From MFD04580-c1 sp963702995 (GTDB lineage Bacteria > Planctomycetota > Phycisphaerae > Tepidisphaerales > Tepidisphaeraceae): a DNA stretch of 64,000 bases. The DNA lies in the NCBI GenBank assembly GCA_963702995.1, contig OY969783.1, positions 4,898,001 to 4,962,000 of the forward strand, read 5' to 3'. A model generated the notes under the pieces. The model did not search any database. It saw nothing but the letters and a program-made list of their open reading frames with translations, and was not told the origin of the DNA. Numbering within the stretch: position 1 is the first letter of the stretch; every line of letters starts with the position of its first letter. Made by a program: the position numbers and the translations under genes. Shown piece after piece: positions 28,798 through 37,683 of this stretch.

Positions 28798-29682
28798 TTA
28801 CTTCGCCGCCGTCACGGTGGCGGGGCGCCGGGGCGTCGGGCGGGCGATTCCGGTGTTCGACTCTCCGGAACGGGGGACCATCACCAATACAATCTCGGAT
28901 CGCTCCGACGCGCCGTCGGTTCGGAAGAATTGGTTCCCCATGCTGGTCGGCCATTCTCCCTGGCTGGACGGTGAAATCACCATGAAACTGTTGGCCGGAA
29001 TGATCGCGCGGAGGTTCAGGTCGTACAGGTGCTCCGGCCGCACCTCGCGAATCCGCCGCTCCTCGTTCAGCACGCTGTACTCCAGCCGCGTACGATACGA
29101 GCGCACCAGCGGCGAGACCGACACCCGCGTCTGCTCCGGGTGGCGCGGCTCGGACCAGAACGTGACGCCGAGCAGGTTTTCGCACTGCTCGTAGGTGCGG
29201 CCCTTTAGCTCGTTGGTGTCGCTCAGGTAAAAGACATCTTCGACGGTAATCCCCTTCTTCACCGACAACTCGACCGCGCCGCTCCCTTCGGCGCGCGCGG
29301 TGCCGACCGACGCCTCGGCATGATTCGCCTCGAGGATGTCGCGGAAATAGTCCCAGTCGTCATTGAGCGCGATCCCGACGCGCAGCCCGTTTTTCAAGAG
29401 CAGGTCGTACGTCGCCGCGTCCACCCGCTGCTCGTCCACCCGCTTCCAGAATTCGTCATTTCGGCTGACGGCGCCGGCGGGCACCTTCATCTGATAGATC
29501 TGCAAGTGTAACGGGGGCTTCCGAATGACAACCGGTCGGGCATCGACGATCTGGGCTTCCGCGCTCGCCCTGGCGACGGGAGCGGCCGTTTGCAAGCCGC
29601 CGCAGCCAATCAGAGATGAAGCCGCCAGTCCAGCGACGACGAGGCGGGCAATGGGCGCCGACCAGCGCCGATGCCGCGTCAA
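28798..29682 (-). CDS. Lipoprotein of unknown function
   Basis: The product has 294 residues. A basic N-terminus is followed by a hydrophobic segment and the lipobox SSLIGC, so it is probably a lipoprotein. No known family is recognised with confidence. The middle is rich in charged and polar residues and lacks membrane segments. The C-terminal third (RAIIPANSFMVISPSSQGEW then ASERSEIVLVMVPRS) has a beta-rich look reminiscent of the end of secretin-like domains, but the match is weak. It converges with trpF, with only 10 bases between the stop codons. Confidence 0.6.
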   Translation of the reverse strand: MTRHRRWSAPIARLVVAGLAASSLIGCGGLQTAAPVARASAEAQIVDARPVVIRKPPLHLQIYQMKVPAGAVSRNDEFWKRVDEQRVDAATYDLLLKNGLRVGIALNDDWDYFRDILEANHAEASVGTARAEGSGAVELSVKKGITVEDVFYLSDTNELKGRTYEQCENLLGVTFWSEPRHPEQTRVSVSPLVRSYRTRLEYSVLNEERRIREVRPEHLYDLNLRAIIPANSFMVISPSSQGEWPTSMGNQFFRTDGASERSEIVLVMVPRSGESNTGIARPTPRRPATVTAAK

Positions 29683-29856
29683 CCGGACTGGAGGCGAGGC
29701 GTTCTCGGCTTCGGATCATTGTGAGGCGGGCGCCGAACCCGACGTAAAGGCACGGAAGGCGGTACATCATTGCGAGTCTCTGTCTGCCACGACCGCCCGC
29801 ACCACGTCGTCCGAACCGACGGGTGAGGCGGGCGAACACGCGGAGGCCCCCTGTGT

Positions 29857-29938
29857 CACGCACACTCCGTGTGCCGTCCGCCATCCAATCGATCGCGTTG
29901 CAAGGGTCGAGCTACGGCACATGGAGTGTGCCTGCTAC
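29857..29938. repeat. REP-like palindromic element, copy B
   Basis: This copy has the left arm cgcacactccgtgtgccgt and the right arm ctacggcacatggagtgtgc. On the minus strand the right arm reads GTAG-CA-GGCACACTCCATGTGCC, that is, a GTAG box two bases before a hairpin, as in REP sequences. It lies in the 276-base spacer between the lipoprotein and argD genes, which otherwise shows nothing. Confidence 0.65.
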
Positions 29939-29958
29939 AGCGGTTATCGTCGATCGTC

Positions 29959-31167
29959 TCAGGCGGCCGCGATCGTCTTCGCGACGGCGTCGAGGCCCTT
30001 ATCCCAATCCTCGAGAGTGATGTTGATCGGCGGCGCGAGTCGGACCACCCGCTGGGCCGTCAGATTCATCACTACTCCGTTGGCCAACCCCTTATCGATC
30101 AGGCCCGTCGGCGGCTCTTTTAACTCGACCCCTAGCATCAGGCCGCGGCCGCGGACGCCGGCGACTTTGTGCCGGAGGGACGTGTCGTTCCGCAACCGGG
30201 CGATTGCGTGCTCGCCGAGCACCGCGGCGTGCTCTGTCAGGCGGTCACGGGTAATGACGTCGAAGATCGTCCGGGCGGCCGCCATGCAGATCGGGTTGCC
30301 GCCGAGCGTGCAACCGTGCTTGCCGGGGACGAGCAGTTCGGCGATCGCCGGTTTGGCGTACATCACCCCGACCGGCAAGCCGCCGCCGACGGCTTTGCCG
30401 AGCGTCATGATGTCCGGCTCGATCACCTTGCCCCCGTCGCCCAGGACGTGCTGGTGCCCGAACCATCGCCCGGTACGCCCGCAGCCGGTCCAGACCTCAT
30501 CGAAGATCAACGTCAGGCCCCGCTCGTCGCACAGGTTGCGGACGTTGCGAATGTAGCCGTCGGGGTACAGGTTGACGCCTCCTTCGCCCTGGATCGGCTC
30601 AAGGATGACGCCGCACACTTCCGGCGTGACGGCCGTCTGGAGGGCGTCAAAGTCGCCCGGGTCCACATGGATGAACCCGGGCACCTCCGGGTCGAAGCCC
30701 TGCCGAACGGCCGCGTTCCCTGTCGCGGAGATCATCGCCAGCGTGCGGCCGTGGAAGCTCTTGTTCAACGAGATAATCTTCCAGCGATGCGGCGTGTGCG
30801 TCGCGCCCCGCAACCGCGCCAGCTTGCAGGCGGCTTCGTTGGCTTCCGCGCCGCTGTGGCAGAAAAAGGCCTGGCCGGGAAAGGCCGTCTTCTGAAGACG
30901 CTCCGCGAATTCGATTTGGGGGACGGTGTGGAACGTGTTGCCGACGTGCCAGAGGAGCTTCGCCTGTTCCGTGACGGCCGCGACCAGGTCCGGGTGGCAA
31001 TGGCCCAGGATGCCGCCGCCGAAGCCGGCGAAAAGGTCGAGGTACTGCTTCCCGGCCGCATCCCAGAGGTACGATCCGGCGCCCCGCTCCATGACGACGG
31101 GCAATCGCCCATAGTTATGAATCAGCGCCGCATTCCCCCGCTCAACCAATTCGGCCATGTTCGACAT
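29959..31167 (-). CDS. argD: Acetylornithine/class III aminotransferase
   Basis: This is a class III pyridoxal-phosphate aminotransferase of about 402 residues. Acetylornithine aminotransferase in arginine synthesis is the most likely role. Motifs are LDLFAGFGGGILGHCHP, FFCHSGAEANEAACKLAR, SFHGRTLAMISATG, EPIQGEGGVN, LIFDEVWTGCGRTG and the PLP lysine in DIMTLGKAVGGGLPVG. The start is the ATG at 31167 (MSNMAELVERGN) with AGGGA upstream; the longer start at 31191 is possible. No other arg genes flank it. Ornithine or succinylornithine specificity cannot be excluded. Confidence 0.85.
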   Translation of the reverse strand: MSNMAELVERGNAALIHNYGRLPVVMERGAGSYLWDAAGKQYLDLFAGFGGGILGHCHPDLVAAVTEQAKLLWHVGNTFHTVPQIEFAERLQKTAFPGQAFFCHSGAEANEAACKLARLRGATHTPHRWKIISLNKSFHGRTLAMISATGNAAVRQGFDPEVPGFIHVDPGDFDALQTAVTPEVCGVILEPIQGEGGVNLYPDGYIRNVRNLCDERGLTLIFDEVWTGCGRTGRWFGHQHVLGDGGKVIEPDIMTLGKAVGGGLPVGVMYAKPAIAELLVPGKHGCTLGGNPICMAAARTIFDVITRDRLTEHAAVLGEHAIARLRNDTSLRHKVAGVRGRGLMLGVELKEPPTGLIDKGLANGVVMNLTAQRVVRLAPPINITLEDWDKGLDAVAKTIAAA

Positions 31168-31311
31168 CGGGTCGTCCCTGCTGAAAACCATCTAACGCGA
31201 TCGCCGCCCCTCGCGCCGCCGCGCACAAGCCCCGTGGAAACTCTATCAAACCTCCCCCGCCCACGCGACGCCGCAAAACCCGTGAACGACCGCACTCACC
31301 CATCCCCCAAG

Positions 31312-31362
31312 AAAAGGGGTCTGGAGGTGTTTTATGAGAAAAAATACCTCCAGACCCCTTTT
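31312..31362. repeat. Perfect 17-bp hairpin: solo RAYT end pair, also terminator-like
   Basis: Arms aaaaggggtctggaggt (31312-31328) and acctccagacccctttt (31346-31362) are exact inverse copies, with A/T pairs extending the stem further. The same end sequence occurs at 31417 beside the transposase gene. Terminal T or A runs on both strands would allow it to act as a bidirectional terminator. Confidence 0.8.
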
Positions 31363-31415
31363 GTTTGCCCGGGGGCGTGGTGGAAGGACGAACGCTTCCG
31401 GAACACTTCAGGCAC

Positions 31416-32337
31416 CAAAAAGGGGTCTGGAGGTGTTTATCGTTTTGGAGAGTGGCTGCCATTTACGGATCTCCCTGGCACGCCTTCTCTGGTGTCCATG
31501 GGGCGTGGGCGTCCACGTTGCTTCGCTTGAAGAAGAAATAGCGCCTTGGTCCGATTGCCTCGCAAGCGTGCGGGCAGGACGAGCGACGTCCCCGTCATCC
31601 CAAAGGGACTTTTCGCGGCCGTCCGACGCGGCGGAGGGAACTGCCGATGCCGAGCTGGGCGGCCGTTTTGTTTACCCAGTCGGGATCGCCGAAGGGGCGG
31701 CCGCGGTCTTTGGAGGCGTGGATGGCCGAGAGCTCTTCCTCGCTTTGCGGCCGGTTGACTCGGGTTGCCCAGTCGGCTGGGATGTCCATCGGCCACTTCG
31801 CCAGCGGGACGCCTTCGCCGCCTTCGCCGCTATTGCTCCGCGCCCAGAGCGAGCACCATTGCCAATCCTGCGCCCGCTTCACCAGGCGTGCCCGCAGCGC
31901 GTTACGCTCGACGTATCGGCAAACCGACAAGAAGTGCCGATCCTCCTGGATCACAAAGCTGCGGAACCGCCCTTGGTAGAGATGGCCCCGCCCGCGGTTC
32001 TGTCGGAACCCGCGCCAGCGCTGGGCGTGGGTCATCGTCAGCCACTGCATGAACGACGAGACCAACCCGTCCCGCTCCGGCCAGAGGACGAAATGGAAAT
32101 GGTTGGGCATCAGGCAGAATGAGCAGAGGCGAATGCCCGGCTCGCGCTCCACGGCCTCGACGATCACCCGTTCAAACGCCGCATAATCGGCCGGGTCATC
32201 AAAAAGCTTCACGTCTCCGGCGGTGCGGTTCATGACGTGATAAGCCAAGCCGCCAGGGGTCGATCGAGGAGGTCGGGGCATCCAGACGAGCGTATCGCCA
32301 GCGTCAACGCCAAACAATACCTTCTGACCCTTTTTTA
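31416..32337 (-). mobile_element. RAYT mobile element with inverted ends
   Basis: The transposase gene is flanked by aaaaaggggtctggaggtg (31417-31435) and, inverted, by aataccttctgacccttttt (32316-32335). These are related to the two arms of the solo hairpin at 31312-31362. The right end lies about ten bases from the stop codon of the DUF1501 gene, so the element seems to have inserted just downstream of it. Confidence 0.6.
31595..32281 (-). CDS. REP-associated tyrosine transposase (Y1, IS200-like HUH)
   Basis: The 228-residue protein belongs to the RAYT (TnpA-REP) group of single-strand DNA transposases. It begins PRSTPGGLAYHVMNRTAG, carries the HUH motif in FCLMPNHFHFVLWP (near residue 60), then MQWLTMTHAQRWR and GHLYQGRFRSFVIQED. 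The likely nucleophilic tyrosine is in RYVERNALRARLVK (near 120). The C-terminal region is longer than in IS200 transposases, as usual for RAYTs. The start is the ATG at 32281 (MPRPPRS). RAYTs cut and join structured REP sequences; matching hairpin ends flank this gene. It is intact and could be active. Confidence 0.9.
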   Translation of the reverse strand: MPRPPRSTPGGLAYHVMNRTAGDVKLFDDPADYAAFERVIVEAVEREPGIRLCSFCLMPNHFHFVLWPERDGLVSSFMQWLTMTHAQRWRGFRQNRGRGHLYQGRFRSFVIQEDRHFLSVCRYVERNALRARLVKRAQDWQWCSLWARSNSGEGGEGVPLAKWPMDIPADWATRVNRPQSEEELSAIHASKDRGRPFGDPDWVNKTAAQLGIGSSLRRVGRPRKVPLG

Positions 32338-32346
32338 GGGGGCGGG

Positions 32347-33583
32347 CTACGTGAAGAGGCCGACGGGCTGGGGCTCGAAATCGGGGAAGACGTCGGCGAG
32401 CGTTGTGCCGCCGGCGGCGCGGGTCAGGGCCTCGGACAGGACCGAGCGGTAGTCGATCTTCACCCGCAGGCCGTCGGGGCCGGGCAGGGAGGCCTGGCCG
32501 GCGAGGCTGGGGGACTCGCTTAGGCCGGGCCACTCGCCGTGGATCTTGCCGCCGTTCACGGACGCTCCCATCGCCATGAACGCGAAGCCGCGGCCGTGGT
32601 CGGTCCCGGCCGATCCGTTCTCGTATAGGCGGCGGCCGAATTCGGTCATGATGATCGTCGTCACCTGGTTGCGATGGTTAACCAGGTCGGCATCGAACGC
32701 GGCCAGGCCGCCCGCCAGTTGCTCGATCAAGCCCGCCTGGATCCCGCTCGACGCGCCTTGGAAGAAGTGGGTGTCCCAGCTCCCCAGGTCAATACAGGCC
32801 ACCTGGAGCCCGAGGTCCGCCTTGACGATCCGGGCCACCTCCCGCAGCCCGCCGGCAAAGTCGTTCTTCGGGTATTGCGCCGGGCTCGGGGATGTAGGGC
32901 TTTCCACGGACCTGCTCGACACGCTTCAGCAGGTCGAGCGTCTCGGCCCCCTGTTGGCCGAGAACGCCGACTTCGGCCGCGTAGAGCCGGGAGAGCGACC
33001 GGGCGACAGCCCCTGGGTCGCCGCTCGATGCCGGGAGCTGGATGTCGTCGATCGAATGGAACGCAGTGGCCGCAGGCGCGCCCCGCAATGATTCGGGGAT
33101 CGTCGCCCCGATTGCGATCCCAGCCAATGGCGCATCATTCCCCTGCGTTCGGCCCCGTAGGTGGCGGCCGAGCCAGCCGCCGCCCAGGTTCCGGCCCGCC
33201 CGCTCCCCATGCTCGATCTGATCCTGAGCCTCAAAATGCGACCCGCTCTCGTTGTCCGTCCCCACCGCCTGCACAGCGCCGAAGCGCCCTTCCCGGAAGA
33301 GCGGCACCAGCGGCTTCATCTTCGGATGGAAGGCGTAGAAGTCGTCCAGCCGGATCGCGGCATCGGCTCTTTCCTCGCCCTTGGGAGGCGCGGCGATCGC
33401 AAGGGTCGGGCGCACGCGGTAGTAGGCATCGTCGCCGTAAGGGACGATGAGGTTCAACGTGTCGCAGCCGCCGCGGAGGAAGATGCAGACGAGCGTTCGC
33501 CCGCGCGGCGCGGCGACGGCCGCACGGTCGCCAAACACCATCTGGCGGAGGAACCGTCGGCGGGAGGTGAGCTGTCGCTGCAT
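32347..33583 (-). CDS. DUF1501 Tat-exported protein (frame break near 32880)
   Basis: The N-terminus MQRQLTSRRRFLRQMVFG is a twin-arginine signal, so the protein is probably exported folded. The first frame has LVCIFLRGGCDTLNLIVPYG (typical DUF1501 start), FYAFHPKMKPLVPLFREGR and AVGTDNESGSHFEAQDQIEH. The frame switches near 32877-32884 into VARIVKADLGLQVACIDLGS, WDTHFFQGAS, TTIIMTEFGRRLYENGS and TDHGRGFAFMAMGASV, the conserved DUF1501 C-terminal half. Joined length is about 411 residues. DUF1501 resembles alkaline phosphatase/sulfatase-fold proteins; the reaction is unknown. It is paired with the adjacent DUF1800 gene, as is common. A RAYT end lies next to its stop codon. Confidence 0.88.
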
Positions 33584-33640
33584 ACCGACTCCGTCGTAAC
33601 CGAACGGCTGAAAGAGCCCCGCCCGTCGATCGCCCCCTCT

Positions 33641-35200
33641 TCAATATTTCTGGAACGCCGGCGAGGCCAGCAGCACCCCTCGAAGATCCTGGTTGGCCAC
33701 GCCGCCCGGAGAGGCCTCGGCCAGCGCGTCCCGCTGTGCGGGGCTGGGGTCGTGGCCGGTGAAATGGCGAAAAAGGGTTTGGGATTTCAAGGGCGAGCCG
33801 GGGTCTTGAAGCGACTGGAGCAGCCGATTCCACGGCACCGTAACCGTGGGGAGCGAATCGGCCGCCAGCGCGAACGCGAAGTTCCACCGCCACATGAGCG
33901 TGCCAAGCCAGGGGCTCGCCTGATCGGGGTAGCCGTCGGGGGTCGGGTACTGGAAGACCCCCTGGCCCATGCGCGTCAGGTATTCGATCAGCGGCGCATG
34001 GGCGTGGGTGTCGGCCCCGACGGCGCGCAGGGCACTGACGACGAACCGGAACGGCGGCTTGAACTTCGTCCCGCGGCTGGCCTTGAACTCGTCGCTGGTG
34101 AGGATCGTCCGCACCAGCGGCTTGATCTCCCCACCGGTCGAGCGGAAGGCGGCCGCCACGCGATCGACCAGAGCGGCCGGCGGCTCATCGGCGACGAACC
34201 GCTGCACAAGCTTCGTCGCGATATGCCGCGCGGTGGCGGGGTGGTCGCAGACAATATCGACCAGCCGATCGACATCCTGCTCCCCGCCGCCGGCGGGGAT
34301 CTTCTGGCCCAGCACCGTCTTCTCGCCGTTGTCGTGCGCGCCAGGGTCAAAGTAGACCGTGCCGACCCGGAAGCCCGATCGGACGCGCCAGCCGGTCAGG
34401 GTTCGCGCGGCCTCGAAGACATCCTGCTGCGTGTAGCCGCCGTGGACCCCCAGGGTGTGCAACTCGAGCAACTCGCGGCCGTAGTTCTCGTTGGGGACAT
34501 CCTTCGGCTTGGCGCGGCGATTTTCCTTCCCGTCCAGGTAGACAAGCATGGCCGCCGAAGTCGCCGACGCGCGGATCAGGTCCCTGAACCGGCCCAGGGC
34601 ATGCTTGCGCACCACCTCGCGGTCGTCGCTCGGCTTGAGGTAGATGCAGTCCCCTTTTTCGATGTTGATGTTCAGATGGTCGGTCCAGAAGCAGACCATC
34701 ATCTCGTAGAGCTGGCGCTTGCTGTAGACAGCCTTCAGCAGCGTGTGCCGGGCCATCTCCTCGCGGAGCACGGGCTTTGTATATTCGTACGCCTCGCCGG
34801 CCACCTCTTCCATCTCTTCGAACCGGTCGGCGCGGGCGGAGCAAAGCGAGTCGTCGATCGATTCGGGGTCGAGCTGCCGCTCCACCCACGCGGCTTCCCC
34901 GATGGCGCGGACGTGCTCGATGTCCCCCGGCCACGGGCCGAACCCGGCGCGGCTCAGCAAGTGGAACGCAGGGTCGATCTCCGGACCCGTGGCGACGGCG
35001 ACTTCATCCGGAACGGCCTGACCGAAGTGCTCGGTCGCTTTGCTGATGATCTTCTCGCACCCGCCGCCAAGCAGCGCCGCCCCGGCGAGCGCCGAGCCCG
35101 CCACGGCGGCCGACGCTAAAACGCTTCGACGCGTCGGGGACGGATTGCCCCCCTCGCCGGTGGACGCCCGATCAAGATGAGGTCCGTGCGGCCAGGTCAT
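33641..35200 (-). CDS. DUF1800 family exported protein
   Basis: The product has about 519 residues. It starts at the ATG at 35200 (MTWPHGPHLDRAS), which overlaps the stop of the upstream gene (ATGA). An N-terminal TRRSVLASAAVAGSALAGAA segment looks like a Tat or Sec signal with a possible lipidated Cys (GGGC). The DUF1800 features follow: HLLSRAGFGPWPGDIEHVRA, MVCFWTDHLNIN, NENYGRELLELHTLGV, YTQQDVFEAARTLTGW, KLVQRFVADEPP and WNRLLQSLQDPGSPL. DUF1800 proteins are secreted or envelope proteins of unknown activity that usually pair with DUF1501, as here. The longer reading upstream to 35686 is out-of-frame sequence of the neighbouring gene. Confidence 0.92.
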   Translation of the reverse strand: MTWPHGPHLDRASTGEGGNPSPTRRSVLASAAVAGSALAGAALLGGGCEKIISKATEHFGQAVPDEVAVATGPEIDPAFHLLSRAGFGPWPGDIEHVRAIGEAAWVERQLDPESIDDSLCSARADRFEEMEEVAGEAYEYTKPVLREEMARHTLLKAVYSKRQLYEMMVCFWTDHLNINIEKGDCIYLKPSDDREVVRKHALGRFRDLIRASATSAAMLVYLDGKENRRAKPKDVPNENYGRELLELHTLGVHGGYTQQDVFEAARTLTGWRVRSGFRVGTVYFDPGAHDNGEKTVLGQKIPAGGGEQDVDRLVDIVCDHPATARHIATKLVQRFVADEPPAALVDRVAAAFRSTGGEIKPLVRTILTSDEFKASRGTKFKPPFRFVVSALRAVGADTHAHAPLIEYLTRMGQGVFQYPTPDGYPDQASPWLGTLMWRWNFAFALAADSLPTVTVPWNRLLQSLQDPGSPLKSQTLFRHFTGHDPSPAQRDALAEASPGGVANQDLRGVLLASPAFQKY

Positions 35201-35934
35201 TCGGCACCCGCGATCTCCAGCATCGGGCGATGATTGTCGGCGGTTGATTGGAACTGGCTGGGGACCGTGGCCGCGGCTTGCGGCACGTTGAGCGGTTGCG
35301 GCGGCAGTTGCGGCGGCAGTGCGGGGCGATCCGTGAACACCTGAGACAGCGGGGCAGGCGGCATTGGGGCGGGCGGCCGAGCCATCGGCTGGCGCGACGC
35401 GGCCGCGTGGTTTCCGTTGGCTTCGCGCCCGCGCCAGGGATCGAGGTGGACGAGCGCTTGCCCGTGCCAAAGAAGGACAGAAGGCCCGCCCCCACGCCGA
35501 GGAGGATCGACACCGGCAACAGCCCGATCCACCCCACCACGGGGATGAGCCAGGAAAGCTCGAGTGCCGCTCCGCCCCGTATGACGCGATGCCACGGCCG
35601 CTCCGCGTCCACCGGCGACCCAAGGCGGCCGCCGAGGAAGGTGGTGAACCCGGCGAGCCCCAGGTTGGCCAGCAGCACCAGGGCAAATGCGATCAGGAAG
35701 GCCATCACCTGCCCCGGCCCGCCGAACCGCCGGCCCAGGGCGATGGCGATGCCGACGGCGACCGCGGTCACTGGAATGCCCAGGAGGAAACAGGCGACGC
35801 CGTTATGCTCCGCGCGGGCCGCGGCGCTGGACCCGTGCGGGCCAGAGGGCGGTGCTCACCAGCCAGAGCCCCTGCAGCGAAAGAAAGAACCCGATGATCG
35901 AGCCCGTGATCGCGTAGTAGTTCGCGTACGTCAT
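35197..35934 (-). CDS. Small membrane protein of the DUF1800/DUF1501 operon (two frame breaks)
   Basis: The gene appears to start at the ATG at 35934 (MTYANYYAITGSIIGFFLSL, with GAGGGAG upstream). It continues through a frame switch near 35815-35830 into EHNGVACFLLGIPVTAVAVG and a second one near 35440-35475, ending in PRPMLEIAGAE-like Pro/Ala-rich sequence (FTDRPALPPQLPPQPL) at 35197. About four membrane segments fall in the first 170 residues. The tail is cytoplasmic or periplasmic and low in complexity. The joined length of about 245 residues and the ATGA overlap with DUF1800 support this reading. No known family is recognised. It may anchor or assist export of the DUF1800/DUF1501 pair. 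Confidence 0.6.
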
Positions 35935-36061
35935 CAGCTCCCTCGGCAGGATGGAAACACTCCCCGCGCATCCGGCCGCCGGTGGGGCGGCGACGGGTGC
36001 GCACCGGGAGTGGGTGCGTTAACGGGCTCGAGGGTTTATTGGCCGGGGAACAGGCTGTCGT

Positions 36062-36958
36062 TCAGGTCGCCGGCTCTATGGAGTGAGCGTCCGGGGAGGG
36101 CGCATGCGGGGAGGGAGCGTCCGCTTCGGCGTCAGTCGGCTTGGTGTCTTGGGGCCCGCAGCGCTCCCCCGTGCCGATGGTGCCCGCTTCGGCCGACGTT
36201 GGAGCTTCGGCGGGCTTCGACAGGATCGTGATCTGGCGGAGCAGGACGATCAGCCCGCCAAGGCATGCGACCTGGACCGCGGTCAGGCCGTAGAAGAATT
36301 CAAACCGCGGCTCGGTGATGTAGGCGGCGAAGTAGCGGTAGATGAAATAGCCTGCCAGGAACGCTCGAAAGCTATGGCCCGCCGGGCGGCCGCCCCGTGC
36401 GGTGGCCCAGACAACCGCCCCAATCGCCCAGACCACGACGATCTCATAGAGGTTGATCGGGTGACGCGGCGAATCGCCGAAGTTGATCGCCCAGGGGAGA
36501 ATCGATTTCTCGCCGAACGTGTGGGCCTGAAGGCCCGACAGAAACGTTCCGATGGCCCAAAGACTCAGCCCGACCATGAGCGGAAGGACGAGCCCATCCC
36601 CCACCAGCCATCTGAGCCCCGCCCGACGCCGGGCGATTTCGATCCCCGCCCACCCGCCGAGGAGCGCGCCGACGATCGATTCACCTTCTAAGTAGTCCGA
36701 CAACGTCCAGCGGAGGCTCCAGTCCTGTGGCAGCTTCTCGAACAGCGCCAAGCACTTGGAGCCGAGCAGAGCGCCGAACACGGCCCCGACTACCATCCAG
36801 AGGGAAACACGCGATGCAACGGGTGAGTCTGAGGGCGACGCGCTGCGATAACGGAGATAGAAGAAGAGCCTGATCCCGGCCGCCAGAGCGAGGAGGTCGA
36901 AGAGGGTCGCCGCGGAGACGGGCCAGCCGAGAATCTTGAAATAGACGGGGAAGTACAT
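36062..36958 (-). CDS. Prolipoprotein diacylglyceryl transferase-like membrane protein
   Basis: The 298-residue protein has about seven membrane segments and matches the Lgt family: GESIVGALLGGWAGIEIARR, GDGLVLPLMVGLSLWAIG, INFGDSPRHPINLYEIVV and FIYRYFAAYITEPRFEF. Lgt transfers diacylglyceryl from phosphatidylglycerol to the lipobox cysteine. The segment that normally reads G-R-x-G-x-F-x-x-G here reads AIGTFLSGLQAHTFG, so the arginine expected before the F-L-S-G stretch is missing. A C-terminal tail of about 40 Pro/Glu/Ser-rich residues is extra. It could be a paralogue with altered activity. The start is the ATG at 36958. Confidence 0.7.
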   Translation of the reverse strand: MYFPVYFKILGWPVSAATLFDLLALAAGIRLFFYLRYRSASPSDSPVASRVSLWMVVGAVFGALLGSKCLALFEKLPQDWSLRWTLSDYLEGESIVGALLGGWAGIEIARRRAGLRWLVGDGLVLPLMVGLSLWAIGTFLSGLQAHTFGEKSILPWAINFGDSPRHPINLYEIVVVWAIGAVVWATARGGRPAGHSFRAFLAGYFIYRYFAAYITEPRFEFFYGLTAVQVACLGGLIVLLRQITILSKPAEAPTSAEAGTIGTGERCGPQDTKPTDAEADAPSPHAPSPDAHSIEPAT

Positions 36959-37374
36959 GACGATTCGCTCGGTGCGGGACCGGCCACTCCGGCGCGATTG
37001 TCTTTTCTTTCGATTCCGAAGGCAAACATTTGCACGGCGACAGAGGTCGCCGGGGGTGCCGGCCGCTCGGCGCGGAAGCTACCGATAGGATGTTAAGGTC
37101 TTGACGGTACTCTCCGTCGTGCGTCGGGCTGGTCGCCGGCCGACTCTTGAAGGGTGGGGATGGCGACCAAGTGGCCCGGGGCAGTTGTCGCGCGTCGTTT
37201 CTTCTCGGAACCGCCCAGAAATCTGAGGCTCAAACGGGTTGACACCCGCCCGGCCCTCGCTATGATCGTCCCCTCGCCTTCGACGGCAGCCAATGCTTTT
37301 GAAGACGGTGAATTGGCCCGGCACGAGAGGCTTTCCCCCGCCGAGAGGTGGGGTCAGAGTGAGTTAGGATCGAT
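36959..37374 (+). other. Upstream control region of the ribosomal cluster
   Basis: This divergent spacer lies between the Lgt-like gene (minus) and rpsJ (plus). It contains the promoter at 37239-37266 and a leader of about 100 bases. No other gene is seen. Confidence 0.6.
37239..37266 (+). promoter_or_regulatory. Sigma70-type promoter of the ribosomal cluster
   Basis: TTGACA (37239-37244) and TATGAT (37261-37266) are separated by 16 bases. Transcription would start near 37273, about 100 bases before the rpsJ ATG. This is the best promoter match in the window. Confidence 0.8.
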
Positions 37375-37683
37375 ATGCAAGGTGACCGCATCCGGATTCG
37401 AATGGAGGCCTACGACCATCGGGCCCTGGATCAGTCGGCGAAGGAAATCGTCGAGCACGCAAAGCGAACCAATGCACGGGTCTGTGGGCCGATCCCGGTC
37501 CCGACCCGTATCGAGCGGTACACGGTGTTGCGAAGCCCTCATATCGATAAGAAGTCGCGCGAGCAGTTTGAGATGCGAACCCATAAGCGGGTGATCGACA
37601 TCTACGACTTCACCGCCCGAACGGTTGATGCCTTGAACCGCTTGGTCGTGCCCGCCGGCGTGTTCGTGAAAATCAAGGCCTAG
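37375..37683 (+). CDS. rpsJ: 30S ribosomal protein S10
   Basis: S10 is a component of the 30S head and a transcription elongation partner (NusE). The 102-residue product matches the full family length, with IRIRMEAYDHRALDQSAKEI, RTNARVCGPIPVPTRIERYT and the conserved loop region SPHIDKKSREQFEMRTHKRV. AGGA lies before the ATG. It is the first gene of the S10 cluster but is separated from rplC by 351 bases, which is unusual. Confidence 0.97.
   Translation: MQGDRIRIRMEAYDHRALDQSAKEIVEHAKRTNARVCGPIPVPTRIERYTVLRSPHIDKKSREQFEMRTHKRVIDIYDFTARTVDALNRLVVPAGVFVKIKA

Noticed and set aside
30169..31530. A 453-residue plus-strand frame opposite argD
   Set aside because: argD motifs are on the minus strand; the end of the plus frame runs through the RAYT hairpins.
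33161..35119. A 652-residue open frame on the plus strand opposite DUF1800
   Set aside because: It is antisense to a clear DUF1800 gene, its composition reflects the G+C-rich codon pattern, and no domain is visible.
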